Shown piece by piece: positions 46,526-58,917 of a stretch of 64,000 nt of DNA (the stretch's first letter is position 1; every line of letters begins with the position of its first letter). The notes below the pieces were generated by a model. That model saw only the letters and a list, made by a program, of their open reading frames with translations. It ran no database searches and had not been told where the DNA came from. The translations under genes were made by a program, and so were the position numbers. Source of the stretch: Rhodococcus sp. P1Y (GTDB lineage Bacteria; Actinomycetota; Actinomycetes; Mycobacteriales; Mycobacteriaceae); assembly GCF_003641205.1 (NCBI RefSeq), contig NZ_CP032762.1, forward strand, positions 186,001 to 250,000, written 5' to 3'.

Positions 46526-47467
46526 GTGCCCCTCGGTCATCCCGATCACGGACGGTTGCCCAGCGCCGACGATCTCCTGATCCTCCTCGCGGTCGGCCGC
46601 ACCGGCAGGTACAACACCGCTGCCGACGACTTGGGCGTCAACCACACCACGATTTCGAGGCGTATCGCCGCGTTGGAAGCAAGCCTCGGCGGTCGCGTGC
46701 TGGCGAAGTCGGGCACCGGGTGGGAACTGACCTCACGCGGCAAGGACGCGCTGGCCGCAGCCGAGAGCATCGACGCCGCAGTCCGCTCGCTCATCGGGCC
46801 GAGCGACCAGGCCGAAGGTGTCGTCCGCGTCTCGGCGACCGACGGATTCAGTGCGTACGTCGTCGCACCCGCCGTCGCCCAGGTCAGGCGTCGACATCCG
46901 GGTATTTCGGTGGAGATAGTCGCAACGACCAGGCGCGCATCACAGCAGAGATCGGGCATGGACGTCGAGATCGTCGTCGGCGAGCCACAGGTGCACAGGG
47001 CCGAGGCCATCAAACTCGGCGACTACCACCTGGGTCTCTATGCCTCGCGCGAGTATCTACGCGCCAATGGCCGGCCTGCAGATATCGAGGATCTGCAGAA
47101 CTATCCGTTGATCTACTTCATCGATTCGATGCTTCAGGTCGACGATCTCGACATCGCGCCAGGGTTCGCGCCATCCATGCGCGAGTCGGTAACGTCCACC
47201 AACGTGTTCGTGCACGTCGAAGCCACTCGCGCAGCCGCAGGAGTGGGACTGCTCCCCTGCTTCATGGCTGATCGTCACGACGACCTCGTCCGGGTGCTGC
47301 CCGACGAGGTCTCCGTCCGTCTGGACTACTGGCTGGTCTCACGGGCGGAGACGCTGCGACGCCCGGAGGTGGCGCATGTCGTCGACGCCATCCGAACGTC
47401 CGCGACAGATCAGCGCGAAGCCCTGCTCGGCCATGTAGGTCACCGCCCCGTGAACGAAAATACATAG
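46526..47467 (+). CDS. LysR-family regulator
   Basis: LysR-type regulator of about 313 residues. Helix-turn-helix at residues 14-50 (LLILLAVGRTGRYNTAADDLGVNHTTISRRIAALE in form) and a periplasmic-binding-like effector domain. An in-frame ATG 39 bases earlier exists, but it would put the perfect operator inside the coding region, so the GTG is preferred; both remain possible. Divergent from the MHS transporter-hydroxybutyrate dehydrogenase operon, which it probably activates with 3-hydroxybutyrate or a related co-inducer. Its last codons and stop lie in the second AT-rich palindrome. Confidence 0.87.
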   Translation: MPLGHPDHGRLPSADDLLILLAVGRTGRYNTAADDLGVNHTTISRRIAALEASLGGRVLAKSGTGWELTSRGKDALAAAESIDAAVRSLIGPSDQAEGVVRVSATDGFSAYVVAPAVAQVRRRHPGISVEIVATTRRASQQRSGMDVEIVVGEPQVHRAEAIKLGDYHLGLYASREYLRANGRPADIEDLQNYPLIYFIDSMLQVDDLDIAPGFAPSMRESVTSTNVFVHVEATRAAAGVGLLPCFMADRHDDLVRVLPDEVSVRLDYWLVSRAETLRRPEVAHVVDAIRTSATDQREALLGHVGHRPVNENT

Positions 47468-47490
47468 CCCACTATGGATTTTCGTACACG
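47449..47490. repeat. AT-rich dispersed palindrome (second family), copy 2
   Basis: Arms CGTGAACGAAAATACATAG and CTATGGATTTTCGTACACG around CCCA, 17 of 19 positions complementary. It contains the last codons and stop of the LysR gene and the ATG plus first codons of gluQ, so it spans a gene junction rather than lying beside it. Confidence 0.8.
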
Positions 47491-48370
47491 TGGGGCCGGC
47501 AGATTCGCCCCGAGCCCATCCGGCGACCTCCACCTCGGAAATCTGCGGACTGCCCTGCTCGCCTGGCTGTTCGCCCGATCGACCGGCCGACAATTCCTGA
47601 TGCGCGTGGAAGACCTCGACCGGGTTCGAGCGGGCGCGGAGGCCAGGCAGCTTGCCGACCTGAGTGCCATCGGCCTCGACTGGGACGGCCCCGTCGTCCG
47701 CCAGTCCGAGCGAACAGCACTGTACGACGACGCCATCGCCCGCCTCACCGCAGCGTCACTGACCTACGAGTGCTTCTGCACGCGTCGGGAAATTCTGGAG
47801 GCCGCGTCTGCGCCACACGCCCCTGACGGCGCTTACCCCGGCACCTGCCGGAACCTGACGGCCGCCGAACGCGCTGGAAAAGCACGACCTCCCGCGCTGA
47901 GGCTGCGCGCCGAAGTGACCGAATTCTCGATCGACGACGACGTACTCGGCAGATTTCACGGCCAGGTCGACGATTTCGTCCTCCGGCGGGTCGACGGCGT
48001 GCCCGCCTACAACCTCGCGGTGGTCGTCGACGACGGTGCGCAGGGCATAGATCAGGTCGTGCGTGGCGACGACCTGCTCACCTCGTCCCCACGTCAGGCA
48101 TATCTCGCGTCGTTGCTCGAATTACCAACGCCCACCTACGCACACGTGCCCCTCGCGCTCAACTCCCAAGGCAAAAGATTGGCCAAACGCGACGGGGCTG
48201 TGACGCTGGAAGACCAGGCTGCCATGGGTCTCGGGCCTCTCGACGTGCTCGGGATACTCGCGCGATCGTTGGAGCTGGCACGAGAAGGCGAACCTGTCAC
48301 TCCTGACGACCTGCTCGCGCGCTGGGACCCCATTTCATTACCGCGCACACCCTGGGTCTTCGAGACATAA
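47474..48370 (+). CDS. gluQ: Glutamyl-Q tRNA(Asp) synthetase
   Basis: Truncated glutamyl-tRNA-synthetase-like enzyme of 298 residues, the size of GluQ-RS, lacking the anticodon-binding domain. The ATP-site motif is FAPSPSGDLHLGN, the KMSKS-equivalent KRLAKRDGA near residue 237, and the zinc ligands are in CFCTRREIL and YPGTC. The enzyme attaches glutamate to the cyclopentene-diol of queuosine at position 34 of tRNA-Asp. Its presence implies that this organism makes or acquires true queuosine. The start lies inside a palindrome. yhhQ and tgt follow within 3 kb. Confidence 0.92.
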   Translation: MDFRTRGAGRFAPSPSGDLHLGNLRTALLAWLFARSTGRQFLMRVEDLDRVRAGAEARQLADLSAIGLDWDGPVVRQSERTALYDDAIARLTAASLTYECFCTRREILEAASAPHAPDGAYPGTCRNLTAAERAGKARPPALRLRAEVTEFSIDDDVLGRFHGQVDDFVLRRVDGVPAYNLAVVVDDGAQGIDQVVRGDDLLTSSPRQAYLASLLELPTPTYAHVPLALNSQGKRLAKRDGAVTLEDQAAMGLGPLDVLGILARSLELAREGEPVTPDDLLARWDPISLPRTPWVFET

Positions 48371-48440
48371 CGGACACCAGCGCCGCGTTCCTTGCAGGAC
48401 CGATTCGGACCTGGGGATTCCCCGTGTTTGGATAAACCAC

Positions 48441-49181
48441 GTGACAGCTCAGAATGACGACGAAAAACCCGGTGCCGTGGCGCAGTTCGCGCACGTCAGC
48501 CGTGGCTACTATCCCACCATCGTGGCCCTGTTCGCGGCGACGCTGATCATCTCCAACGTGACCGCCAGTAAGGGCGTTGCGTTCTTCGGTGACAGCGACC
48601 TGTTCCTCGGCCCGTTCCAGGTCTTGCCGATCAACACCGACGGCGCATTCTTCCTCTTCCCCCTTGCCTACATCCTCGGCGACGTCCTGAGCGAGGTGTA
48701 CGGCTTCAAGGCGACGCGACGCGCGATCTATCTCGGCTTCGGCTCGATCATCCTCGCGGCAGTGTGCTTCTGGATCACCATCGAACTGCCATCGGCCAGC
48801 TTCTACGAGAACCAGGAATCTCTCGAGACCGTCGTCGGGGTTGTTCCGCGCCTGGTTATTGCTGGTCTCGCTGGGTACTTCGTCGGGCAGATGCTCAACT
48901 CGCTCGTGTTGGTCGCCATCAAGGAGCGAACCAAGGAGAAGCACCTCTGGGCGCGACTGATCGGCTCGACCATCGTCGGTGAATTCTTCGACACGCTGAT
49001 CTTCTGCTCCATCGCCGCCGGAGTCATCGGCATATCGACGTGGGAAGACTTCATCAACTACGTCATCGTCGGGTTCATCTGGAAGACGCTGGTCGAAATC
49101 CTCGTCATGCCCATCACCTACCGAGTCATCTCGTACATCAAGAAGCGTGAGCCCAGCTATCAGGAGTCCGTCGGGGTGTAA
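48441..49181 (+). CDS. yhhQ: Queuosine precursor transporter (YhhQ/QPTR family)
   Basis: Membrane protein of 246 residues with six to seven hydrophobic segments and the QPTR-family signature NVTASKGVAFFG, DGAFFLFPLAYILGDVLSEVYGFKATRRAIYLGF and GEFFDTLIFCSIA. E. coli YhhQ imports preQ0 and preQ1; other members import queuine. GTG start. It is 70 bases downstream of gluQ, so probably cotranscribed with it. Which 7-deazaguanine it carries cannot be told, but the adjacent gluQ and tgt make a queuosine precursor the natural cargo. Confidence 0.92.
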   Translation: MTAQNDDEKPGAVAQFAHVSRGYYPTIVALFAATLIISNVTASKGVAFFGDSDLFLGPFQVLPINTDGAFFLFPLAYILGDVLSEVYGFKATRRAIYLGFGSIILAAVCFWITIELPSASFYENQESLETVVGVVPRLVIAGLAGYFVGQMLNSLVLVAIKERTKEKHLWARLIGSTIVGEFFDTLIFCSIAAGVIGISTWEDFINYVIVGFIWKTLVEILVMPITYRVISYIKKREPSYQESVGV

Positions 49182-49192
49182 TTCGCACGTCG

Positions 49193-49231
49193 GCCTGGGG
49201 TGACCGAATGACTCATTCGGTCACCCCAGGC
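49193..49231. terminator. Perfect 19-bp hairpin after yhhQ
   Basis: GCCTGGGGTGACCGAATGA faces TCATTCGGTCACCCCAGGC across a single C. No U-tract, but the position after yhhQ suits a terminator. Its core GTGACCGAA...TTCGGTCAC also recurs in the tandem array at 58669-58838. Confidence 0.65.
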
Positions 49232-49356
49232 CCGCTACCGCACACCCTCCAGCGCAACGCGCGCGTTGCAACCTGTGCGGATGTCTGGAACCGGTGCGAC
49301 ACGGGCAGGACTACGGTGTAGGCGAGAGAAGTCGTGCCGGCGGAAGGAATGTACGG

Positions 49357-53273
<3,917 letters not shown>

Positions 53274-53277
<4 letters not shown>

Positions 53278-55004
53278 GACGCCGCTACTGCGTGCTGGGA
53301 GTCGACGATTTCCGCGTACGTCGGGCAGGTCGCGAGCAATTCGCTGTGTGTGCCGAGCCCGACCGGCTTGCCGTCGTCGAGTACGAGAATCTGGTCGGCG
53401 TCGATGATGGTCGAGACGCGTTGGGCTACAACGATCATGCAGGCGTCCTTCATGACCGGCTTCAGCGCGGCACGGAGATTCGAGTCGGTGGTCAGATCGA
53501 GGGCGGAGAACGAGTCGTCGAACAGGTAGATGCTCGGTCGACGCACGAGCGCCCGCGCGATCGCGAGCCTCTGCCGTTGACCACCCGAGACCGTGGTGCC
53601 GCCTTGCGAGACCTCGGTCTCGAGGCCCTCGGGCATCTTGCGGACGAACTCCGCGCCCTGCGCGATCTCGAGTGCGTCCCACAGTTCTTCGTCCGTGGCA
53701 TCGGACTTGCCGTACCGGAGATTGGAACCGATGGTCCCCGAGAACAGATACGGCTTTTGCGGGATGAGCCCGATCTCCTGTCGCAGTGCGTCGATGTCGA
53801 GCTCGCGAATATCGGTGCCTCCGACGAGAATCTGGCCGGCGGTGACGTCGATCAATCGCGGAATCAAATTGATCAGCGTCGACTTTCCGGAGCCGGTTCC
53901 ACCGATGATCGCAGTTACCTTGCCTGGCTCGGCTCGGAAGTTCACACCACACAGGACCGGGAACTCGGCTCCTGGATAGGAAAATTCGGCATTCCTGAGT
54001 TCGACGATGCCAGGATCGGCCCGGAAGGGCTGCGGCTCGATCGGGAGTACTACCGAAGATTCCGTTGCGAGCACCTCACTGATCCGATCGGCGCACACCG
54101 ACGCGCGCGGAACCATCATCGCGATGAACGACGCCATCATCACGGACATCAGAATGAGCATGATGTAGCTGAGAAGTGCCGTCAGCGCACCGATTTCCAT
54201 CGTGCCGTTGTTGATCGCGTGGCCGCCGAACCAGATGACTGCAACGCTGGTGACGTTGGAGATCATCATGACCGTCGGGAACATCAAGGCCATCAAGCGG
54301 CCGACGCGCAGCGCTGCCTCGGTGAGCGAATCGTTCGCGACGCCGAATCGATCGATCTCGTTGCGCTCGCGGACGAATGCGCGAACGACGCGAATGCCGG
54401 TGATCTGCTCGCGCAGAACCCGATTGACCGCGTCGATTCGGACCTGCATGGACCTGAATCCGGGCACCATTCTCGCAACGATGAGCCCCATCGAGATGGC
54501 CAGGCCCGGTACCGCGATCAACAGGATCCAGGACAGTCCGATGTCCTCGCGCAGGGCCATCACGACACCGCCGATACACATGATCGGCGCCATGACGACA
54601 ATGGTGAATCCCATGACGATCAGAAGCTGAACTTGTTGAACGTCGTTGGTATTGCGGGTGATCAGCGATGGCGCGCCGAATTGCCCGACTTCACGTGCCG
54701 AGAACGTTCCGACCCGATGCAGAATGGCTTTGCGTAGGTCGCGTCCGGCGCCCATCGCGGCTTTCGCGCCGATGAGTACGGCCGCCACCGAGCACACGAT
54801 CTGCACCAGCGACACCAGCAGCATCCAACCGCCGGTGGTGAGGATGTAGTTCGTGTCGCCGCGCGTCACACCGTTGTCGATGATGTCGGCGTTGAGACTC
54901 GGCAGGTACAGCGACGCTGCGGTCGCCACGAGCTGCAGAGCGATCAGTACTGCGATCGGCCGTTTGTACGGGGCCAGGTACGTCCTGAGAAGCGGGATCA
55001 GCAT
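53274..55004 (-). CDS. ABC exporter half-transporter, subunit A (Rv1273c-like)
   Basis: Fused permease-ATPase of 576 residues with six membrane segments in the first 300. Walker A GGTGSGKST and signature VSGGQRQR are canonical, but Walker B ends LFDDSFSALD with Asp in place of the catalytic Glu, and the switch histidine is replaced in VAQRVSTII. With subunit B this builds one degenerate and one normal ATP site, as in asymmetric heterodimeric exporters. First gene of a two-gene operon. The start codon lies next to a long inverted repeat. Confidence 0.9.
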
Positions 55005-55005
55005 G

Positions 55006-55078
55006 ATGGCCGAAGATTACTCGTACACATGGGTAACAGTCTCCACAATTTGTTGTAGGCACGAGAATCTTCGGCCAT
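55006..55078. promoter_or_regulatory. Long inverted repeat between MMPL and ABC genes
   Basis: ATGGCCGAAGATTACTCGT faces ACGAGAATCTTCGGCCAT (one extra base in the left arm), 36 bases apart. It begins two bases before the ABC subunit A start on the same strand and ends ten bases after the MMPL stop. It may terminate MMPL transcripts or hide the translation start of the ABC gene. Confidence 0.6.
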
Positions 55079-55087
55079 CGACGCTGA

Positions 55088-57391
55088 TCAGGCTGCGTCG
55101 ACCTTGGGGGTGGCTGTCTTCAGCTTGGCACCCTCGATGTCGACGTTCGGCAAGATCTTGTCCAGCCACTTCGGCAACCACCAGGCCTTGTCACCGAGCA
55201 GCGCCATCACCGACGGGATGATGACCATGCGGACGACGAAGGCGTCGAAGAACACGGCGGCGGCCAGGGCGAAACCGATGGACTTGATGAACGAGTCCGG
55301 TTCGGCCATGAACGCTGCGAACACCGAGATCATGATGACCGCAGCACTCGTGACAACGCGCGCCCCGTACTTGAAACCGTTCACGACGGCATCCTTGGCT
55401 GCCGCGCCGTGCACGTACTCCTCGCGCATTCGCGATACCAGGAAGACCTGGTAGTCCATCGCAAGACCGAACACGACACCGATCAGGAAGATCGGCATGA
55501 AGCTGACGATCGGCTGCGGGTTACTGATCAGCCCGAGTCCGCCTTCTTGGAAGATGAACACCGTCGCGCCGAAGGTTGCGAGCACGCTGAGCAGGAAGCC
55601 CACCGTCGCCGTCAGCGGCACGAGAATCGACCGGAACACCAGCATCAACAGGATGAACGCGAGTCCGACGACCACGGCCAGATACGGCACGAGTGCGTCC
55701 TGCAGGCGTTCGGACACGTCCAGCTCGAGCGCAGTCTGACCGGTCACGCCGTAGGAAACCCCGTCGCTCTCGGCGAAGCCAGGTTCTGCGGCGCGCAGGT
55801 TCGACACGAGGTTCTTCGTCGCGTCGCTGTTCGGGGTACTCGACGGTGTCACCAGAATCTGTGCGGTGTCACCGGCCTCGTTGACGGCGATGATCTGCGC
55901 GTTGGTGACGTCGTCCTCTTCGTAGATCGAGTCGACGACCTTGCCGAATCCTGCTGCGCGATCGGCCTCGGGCGCGGCACTGGCGTCGGCGATGACCAGG
56001 AGCGGTCCGTTGCGACCCGGACCGAATCCTTCGTCGATCAGGTCGTAGGCCTTGCGAGCCGAGGTTGCCGGGTCGGACGTCGCGATGCTGGGAAGTGCGA
56101 GAGACAAGCCGGTGGTGGGTCCGGCGATTACGCCGAGCAGAACGATGCCGCCGATGAGGCCGATGGCAGGCCGCTTGACCAGTGCACGGGCCCAGCGCAG
56201 ACCGTTGGTCGGCGTTGCATTGGGGTCCTCGGGGTCGGTCGTGTTGACGAACTTGAGCTTGCCCGCAAATGCCTTGCCCTTGTAGAGCCCGAGCATCGCA
56301 GGCAAGAAGGTCAGGGCGATCAAGACTGCGATCAGCACAGCGAAACCGGCGGCAAGGCCCATCTGCGACAGGAACGGAATTCCGACGACGCGCAACGCAA
56401 CCAGGGCGATCAACACCGTCGCGCCGGCGAAGACGACGGCCGAGCCTGCCGTTCCGACCGATCGTCCGACGGCTTCCTCCCGGTCGTCGGTGAGCGTCAG
56501 TTCGTGTCGGTAGCGCGCGAGAATGAACAACGAGTAGTCGATCGCGACAGCCAGGCCGATCATGATCGCGAGGATGGGCGTGAACGTCGAGAGATCGGCG
56601 AAGCCCGACGCCGTGGTGATGGCAAGCGAGCTAATTCCGATACCGACGATGGCGGTGATCAGGGGGAGGCTGGCCGCGGCGGCCGATCCGAACATGATCA
56701 GTAGTACGACGGCTGCAACGGCGAGACCGACGATCTCGGAGGTACCACCCGGAGGCGACGCACTCTGGGCGACGGTGCCGCCGAGTTCGACGGTCAGCCC
56801 GGCGTCCCGAGCTGGCTGAGCAGCTTCGTCGAGCTGGGTGCGGAGATCGTCTGTGACGTCCGCCAGCTCCACGGAGATGGGCACCTCGATCGTGCCGACG
56901 TTGCCCTCCGGATTCAGCGGCGACAGTGCGGCCGCGTTCGCAGCGGCAACGTCAGGCGCAGTTCCGTCTTCCTGGGCGAGCTTGTTGTACTGCTCGACGA
57001 TGGCTGTATTGCCTGCAACAGGGTCGGCCAACGGCTTCTGCCCGCCCGGCTTAGCGGACGCATCGACCTGTTCGATCTTGTCGATGTCTGCGATCGTCGC
57101 GCCGATGGCTGCGGTGTAGGCCGGGGTGTCGAGAGTCTGACCGTCGGGTGCTTTGAACACGTACTGCGCCGAGACGGCACTCAGTGGATCCTCGGCCTGG
57201 CCGAAACGCTCACTCTGCAGGTCGAGCGCGGACTGCGCCGGTGTGCCCGGGATGGAGAACGAGTTGGCTGTCGGGCCGGACAGGGTTGCCGCTCCGACGC
57301 CCGCGAGGACGAGAATCGCAAGCCACAAGGGAAGGACTATGCCTTTTCGCCGGAAGGCGAACTTTCCGATTCGGTATAGATAGGTGGCCAT
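55088..57391 (-). CDS. MMPL-family (RND-type) transporter
   Basis: Membrane transporter of 767 residues with the MMPL arrangement: one N-terminal segment, a soluble domain, five segments (LAIMIGLAVAIDYSLFILARYRHEL with the conserved Asp-Tyr pair), a second soluble domain, then five more (IFLIGVVFGLAMDYQVFLVSRMREEY, again with Asp-Tyr). These Asp-Tyr pairs carry the protons. Such proteins export lipids or drugs. It lies 12 bases downstream of a TetR gene, in one operon, with two operators upstream of the TetR. Likely drug or fatty-lipid exporter induced by its cargo. Confidence 0.92.
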   Translation of the reverse strand: MATYLYRIGKFAFRRKGIVLPLWLAILVLAGVGAATLSGPTANSFSIPGTPAQSALDLQSERFGQAEDPLSAVSAQYVFKAPDGQTLDTPAYTAAIGATIADIDKIEQVDASAKPGGQKPLADPVAGNTAIVEQYNKLAQEDGTAPDVAAANAAALSPLNPEGNVGTIEVPISVELADVTDDLRTQLDEAAQPARDAGLTVELGGTVAQSASPPGGTSEIVGLAVAAVVLLIMFGSAAAASLPLITAIVGIGISSLAITTASGFADLSTFTPILAIMIGLAVAIDYSLFILARYRHELTLTDDREEAVGRSVGTAGSAVVFAGATVLIALVALRVVGIPFLSQMGLAAGFAVLIAVLIALTFLPAMLGLYKGKAFAGKLKFVNTTDPEDPNATPTNGLRWARALVKRPAIGLIGGIVLLGVIAGPTTGLSLALPSIATSDPATSARKAYDLIDEGFGPGRNGPLLVIADASAAPEADRAAGFGKVVDSIYEEDDVTNAQIIAVNEAGDTAQILVTPSSTPNSDATKNLVSNLRAAEPGFAESDGVSYGVTGQTALELDVSERLQDALVPYLAVVVGLAFILLMLVFRSILVPLTATVGFLLSVLATFGATVFIFQEGGLGLISNPQPIVSFMPIFLIGVVFGLAMDYQVFLVSRMREEYVHGAAAKDAVVNGFKYGARVVTSAAVIMISVFAAFMAEPDSFIKSIGFALAAAVFFDAFVVRMVIIPSVMALLGDKAWWLPKWLDKILPNVDIEGAKLKTATPKVDAA

Positions 57392-57403
57392 TGGCGAAGC
57401 TCC

Positions 57404-58027
57404 TCAGTTGGTGTTCTGTTCGCGCGGGTCCGGGAGTCCGGCCTGCAGTTGGTCGAATGCGTCCTCGACAAGCTGTTTCGGCGAGAGGGCTCCTTCTGAG
57501 TCGTTTGTCCAGATGTTCAGAGCGGCAGTGACGGCGTTACCGACCGCGGACTGGAGGAGGTTGGGGTACAGGTCTCGGTCGATATCGGTGCCGGTGCGCT
57601 CGGCGATCGCCTCACCCAGGACCCGAACCAGCGAGTGGTGCACCTCGAGCTTTTTCGCGACGACGCTCGGAGTGGACTCGATCAACTGTGCGGCGGCAAA
57701 TGCTTCGGTGAGGTCGCGGTCGGGATCGGACACGATCGACACCGCAACATGGCGTAACGACGCCCAGATGGGCTCGCCGGCAGGGCGCGTGCGGAGCATG
57801 TCGAACCATTCGAGCGCCGACACCTCGATGTGGTGCAGGACTGCTTCCTCTTTGTTGGCGAAGTAATTGTGGAAGGTCCTGGTGGAAACGCCTGCCTCGG
57901 CCGCTATGGCGTCGGCGGTGACGGCATCGAGTCCGCGAGATTTGGCCAGCGTGACTGCCGCCACGCCGAGGGCGTCGCGTGTAGCGGCCTTCTTCTGATC
58001 GCGAAGGCCGGGAGTAGGTGCGGTCAC
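57404..58027 (-). CDS. TetR-family repressor of the MMPL operon
   Basis: TetR regulator of 207 residues with helix-turn-helix AIAAEAGVSTRTFHNYFANKEEAVL near residues 30-55. GTG start; frame upstream covers the operator region and is discarded. It is the first gene of an operon with the MMPL transporter. Two adjacent palindromes (TGCAGAGTTCTGCA and a near copy) lie 21-52 bases upstream, so it represses its own operon. Confidence 0.9.
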   Translation of the reverse strand: MTAPTPGLRDQKKAATRDALGVAAVTLAKSRGLDAVTADAIAAEAGVSTRTFHNYFANKEEAVLHHIEVSALEWFDMLRTRPAGEPIWASLRHVAVSIVSDPDRDLTEAFAAAQLIESTPSVVAKKLEVHHSLVRVLGEAIAERTGTDIDRDLYPNLLQSAVGNAVTAALNIWTNDSEGALSPKQLVEDAFDQLQAGLPDPREQNTN

Positions 58028-58047
58028 ACACTCCAAGCTACGGAATG

Positions 58048-58061
58048 TGCAGAGTTCTGCA
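58048..58061. promoter_or_regulatory. TetR operator 1 of the MMPL operon
   Basis: TGCAGAGTTCTGCA: arms TGCAGA and TCTGCA fully complementary around two bases. 18 bases from the second site, start to start. Confidence 0.68.
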
Positions 58062-58065
58062 ATGT

Positions 58066-58079
58066 TGCAGAGATGTGCA
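58066..58079. promoter_or_regulatory. TetR operator 2 of the MMPL operon
   Basis: TGCAGAGATGTGCA: same left arm as site 1, right arm with one change. Two sites 18 bases apart suggest two dimers binding cooperatively. Confidence 0.6.
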
Positions 58080-58129
58080 GTTTTGTCGACTTGGTCACAC
58101 CGGTACGGCAACCACGTGTCAGGTCACAA

Positions 58130-58585
58130 TCAGCGACGAGCCCACGCCGCCGGATCAGCCGTCAATTCGGCAATGAACTCCGGAACCTCATCGGAGACGA
58201 TGTCCGCCAGGGACACTTCCTCGAGAACCGCACGCATGTTGGCACGCACCGCGAGCCAGACCAGCTGAAGCGGCTTGGCCGGGCCCGGGTAGTCGACATC
58301 CTCGGGCCGTTGCCCCCTGACCGACGCCAGCGGCCCTTCTACTGCCCGAATCACATCGGCGACGGAAATTTCCGCGGCAGGTCGTGCCAGCCAATAACCC
58401 CCGTCAGGCCCTCTCCGGCTGCGAACCAGATCCGCCCGGCGCAAATCCGACAGCACCGATTCCAAGAATTTGTGAGGGATATTCTGCGCACCTGCCAGGG
58501 CCTCGGCCTTGCCTGGCGCACCACCTGCGGCAGCCAACTCGAGCAGAGTTCGCACGGCATAGTCCGCCTTGGCAGTAATGTGCAC
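58130..58585 (-). CDS. Rrf2-family transcriptional regulator without cysteines
   Basis: Rrf2 regulator of 151 residues: winged helix MHITAKADYAVRTLLELAA, with NIPHKFLESVLSDLRRADLVRSRRGPDGGYWLARP as recognition and wing region. Members such as IscR, NsrR and RsrR bind iron-sulfur clusters through three cysteines; this protein has no cysteine at all, so it must sense something else. GTG start with AAGGGGGAA upstream. An inverted repeat, AATTCCTA and TAGGAAAT, lies 32-56 bases upstream and overlaps a -10-like TAAAAT, suggesting autoregulation. Confidence 0.88.
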   Translation of the reverse strand: MHITAKADYAVRTLLELAAAGGAPGKAEALAGAQNIPHKFLESVLSDLRRADLVRSRRGPDGGYWLARPAAEISVADVIRAVEGPLASVRGQRPEDVDYPGPAKPLQLVWLAVRANMRAVLEEVSLADIVSDEVPEFIAELTADPAAWARR

Positions 58586-58616
58586 GGCGATTCCCCCTTG
58601 TCAGTTGTAGACCTTT

Positions 58617-58641
58617 AATTCCTACCATTTTAATAGGAAAT
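58617..58641. promoter_or_regulatory. Rrf2 operator candidate
   Basis: AATTCCTA and TAGGAAAT, seven of eight complementary, nine bases apart, in an AT-rich pocket before the Rrf2 gene. Typical spacing and AT-content for Rrf2 sites. Confidence 0.55.
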
Positions 58642-58668
58642 AGGCGAATCTCCGTACTCAGGGGTGAC

Positions 58669-58838
58669 CGAACGAGCCTTTCCGTCACCTCCCCGCACCG
58701 AATGTCCCATTCAGTCACTCAGAGTGCGCGAACGAGCCTTTCGGTCACCTCACCGGAGCGAACGAGCCTTTCGGTCACTCAGAGTGCGCGAACGAGCCTT
58801 TCGGTCACTCAGAGTGTGCGAATGTCCCTTTCGGTCAC
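58669..58838. repeat. Tandem array of six 30-bp units
   Basis: Units start at 58669, 58699, 58729, 58759, 58789 and 58819, exactly 30 bases apart. Each has a 20-base core of the type CGAACGAGCCTTTCGGTCAC and a ten-base linker, most often TCAGAGTGCG. Two units (second and sixth) carry the variant CGAATGTCC. This array fills most of the 332-base gap between the Rrf2 and hydroxylase genes. Each core can fold back (CGAA...TTCG). It keeps reading frames open on the plus strand, but no gene is likely there. Confidence 0.85.
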
Positions 58839-58879
58839 CTTCGAGCACCCAACTATGGCCCCGCACACAATTTGGCGTT

Positions 58880-58898
58880 ACACTTCGATCCAAAGTGT
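58880..58898. promoter_or_regulatory. Inverted repeat before the hydroxylase gene
   Basis: ACACTT and AAGTGT, seven bases apart, ending 19 bases before the start codon of the fatty acid hydroxylase gene and just before its ribosome site. Could be an operator. Confidence 0.4.
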
Positions 58899-58917
58899 CA
58901 CGCAGGAAGGCGTCGAG

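Noticed and set aside
48371..48440. preQ1 riboswitch in front of yhhQ
   Set aside because: The 70 bases contain a small hairpin (TGGGGATTCCCC) but no preQ1-I A-rich tail or class II/III layout that I can recognise.
58669..58838. The 30-bp array as a CRISPR
   Set aside because: The intervening ten bases are repeated rather than unique, the spacing is too short for spacers, and no cas gene is near.
58702..58917. In-frame upstream extension of the hydroxylase gene through the tandem repeats
   Set aside because: It would add 72 residues of a ten-residue repeat (SARTSLSVTQ type) with no ribosome site; the inner ATG has AGGAAGG and matches the family start.
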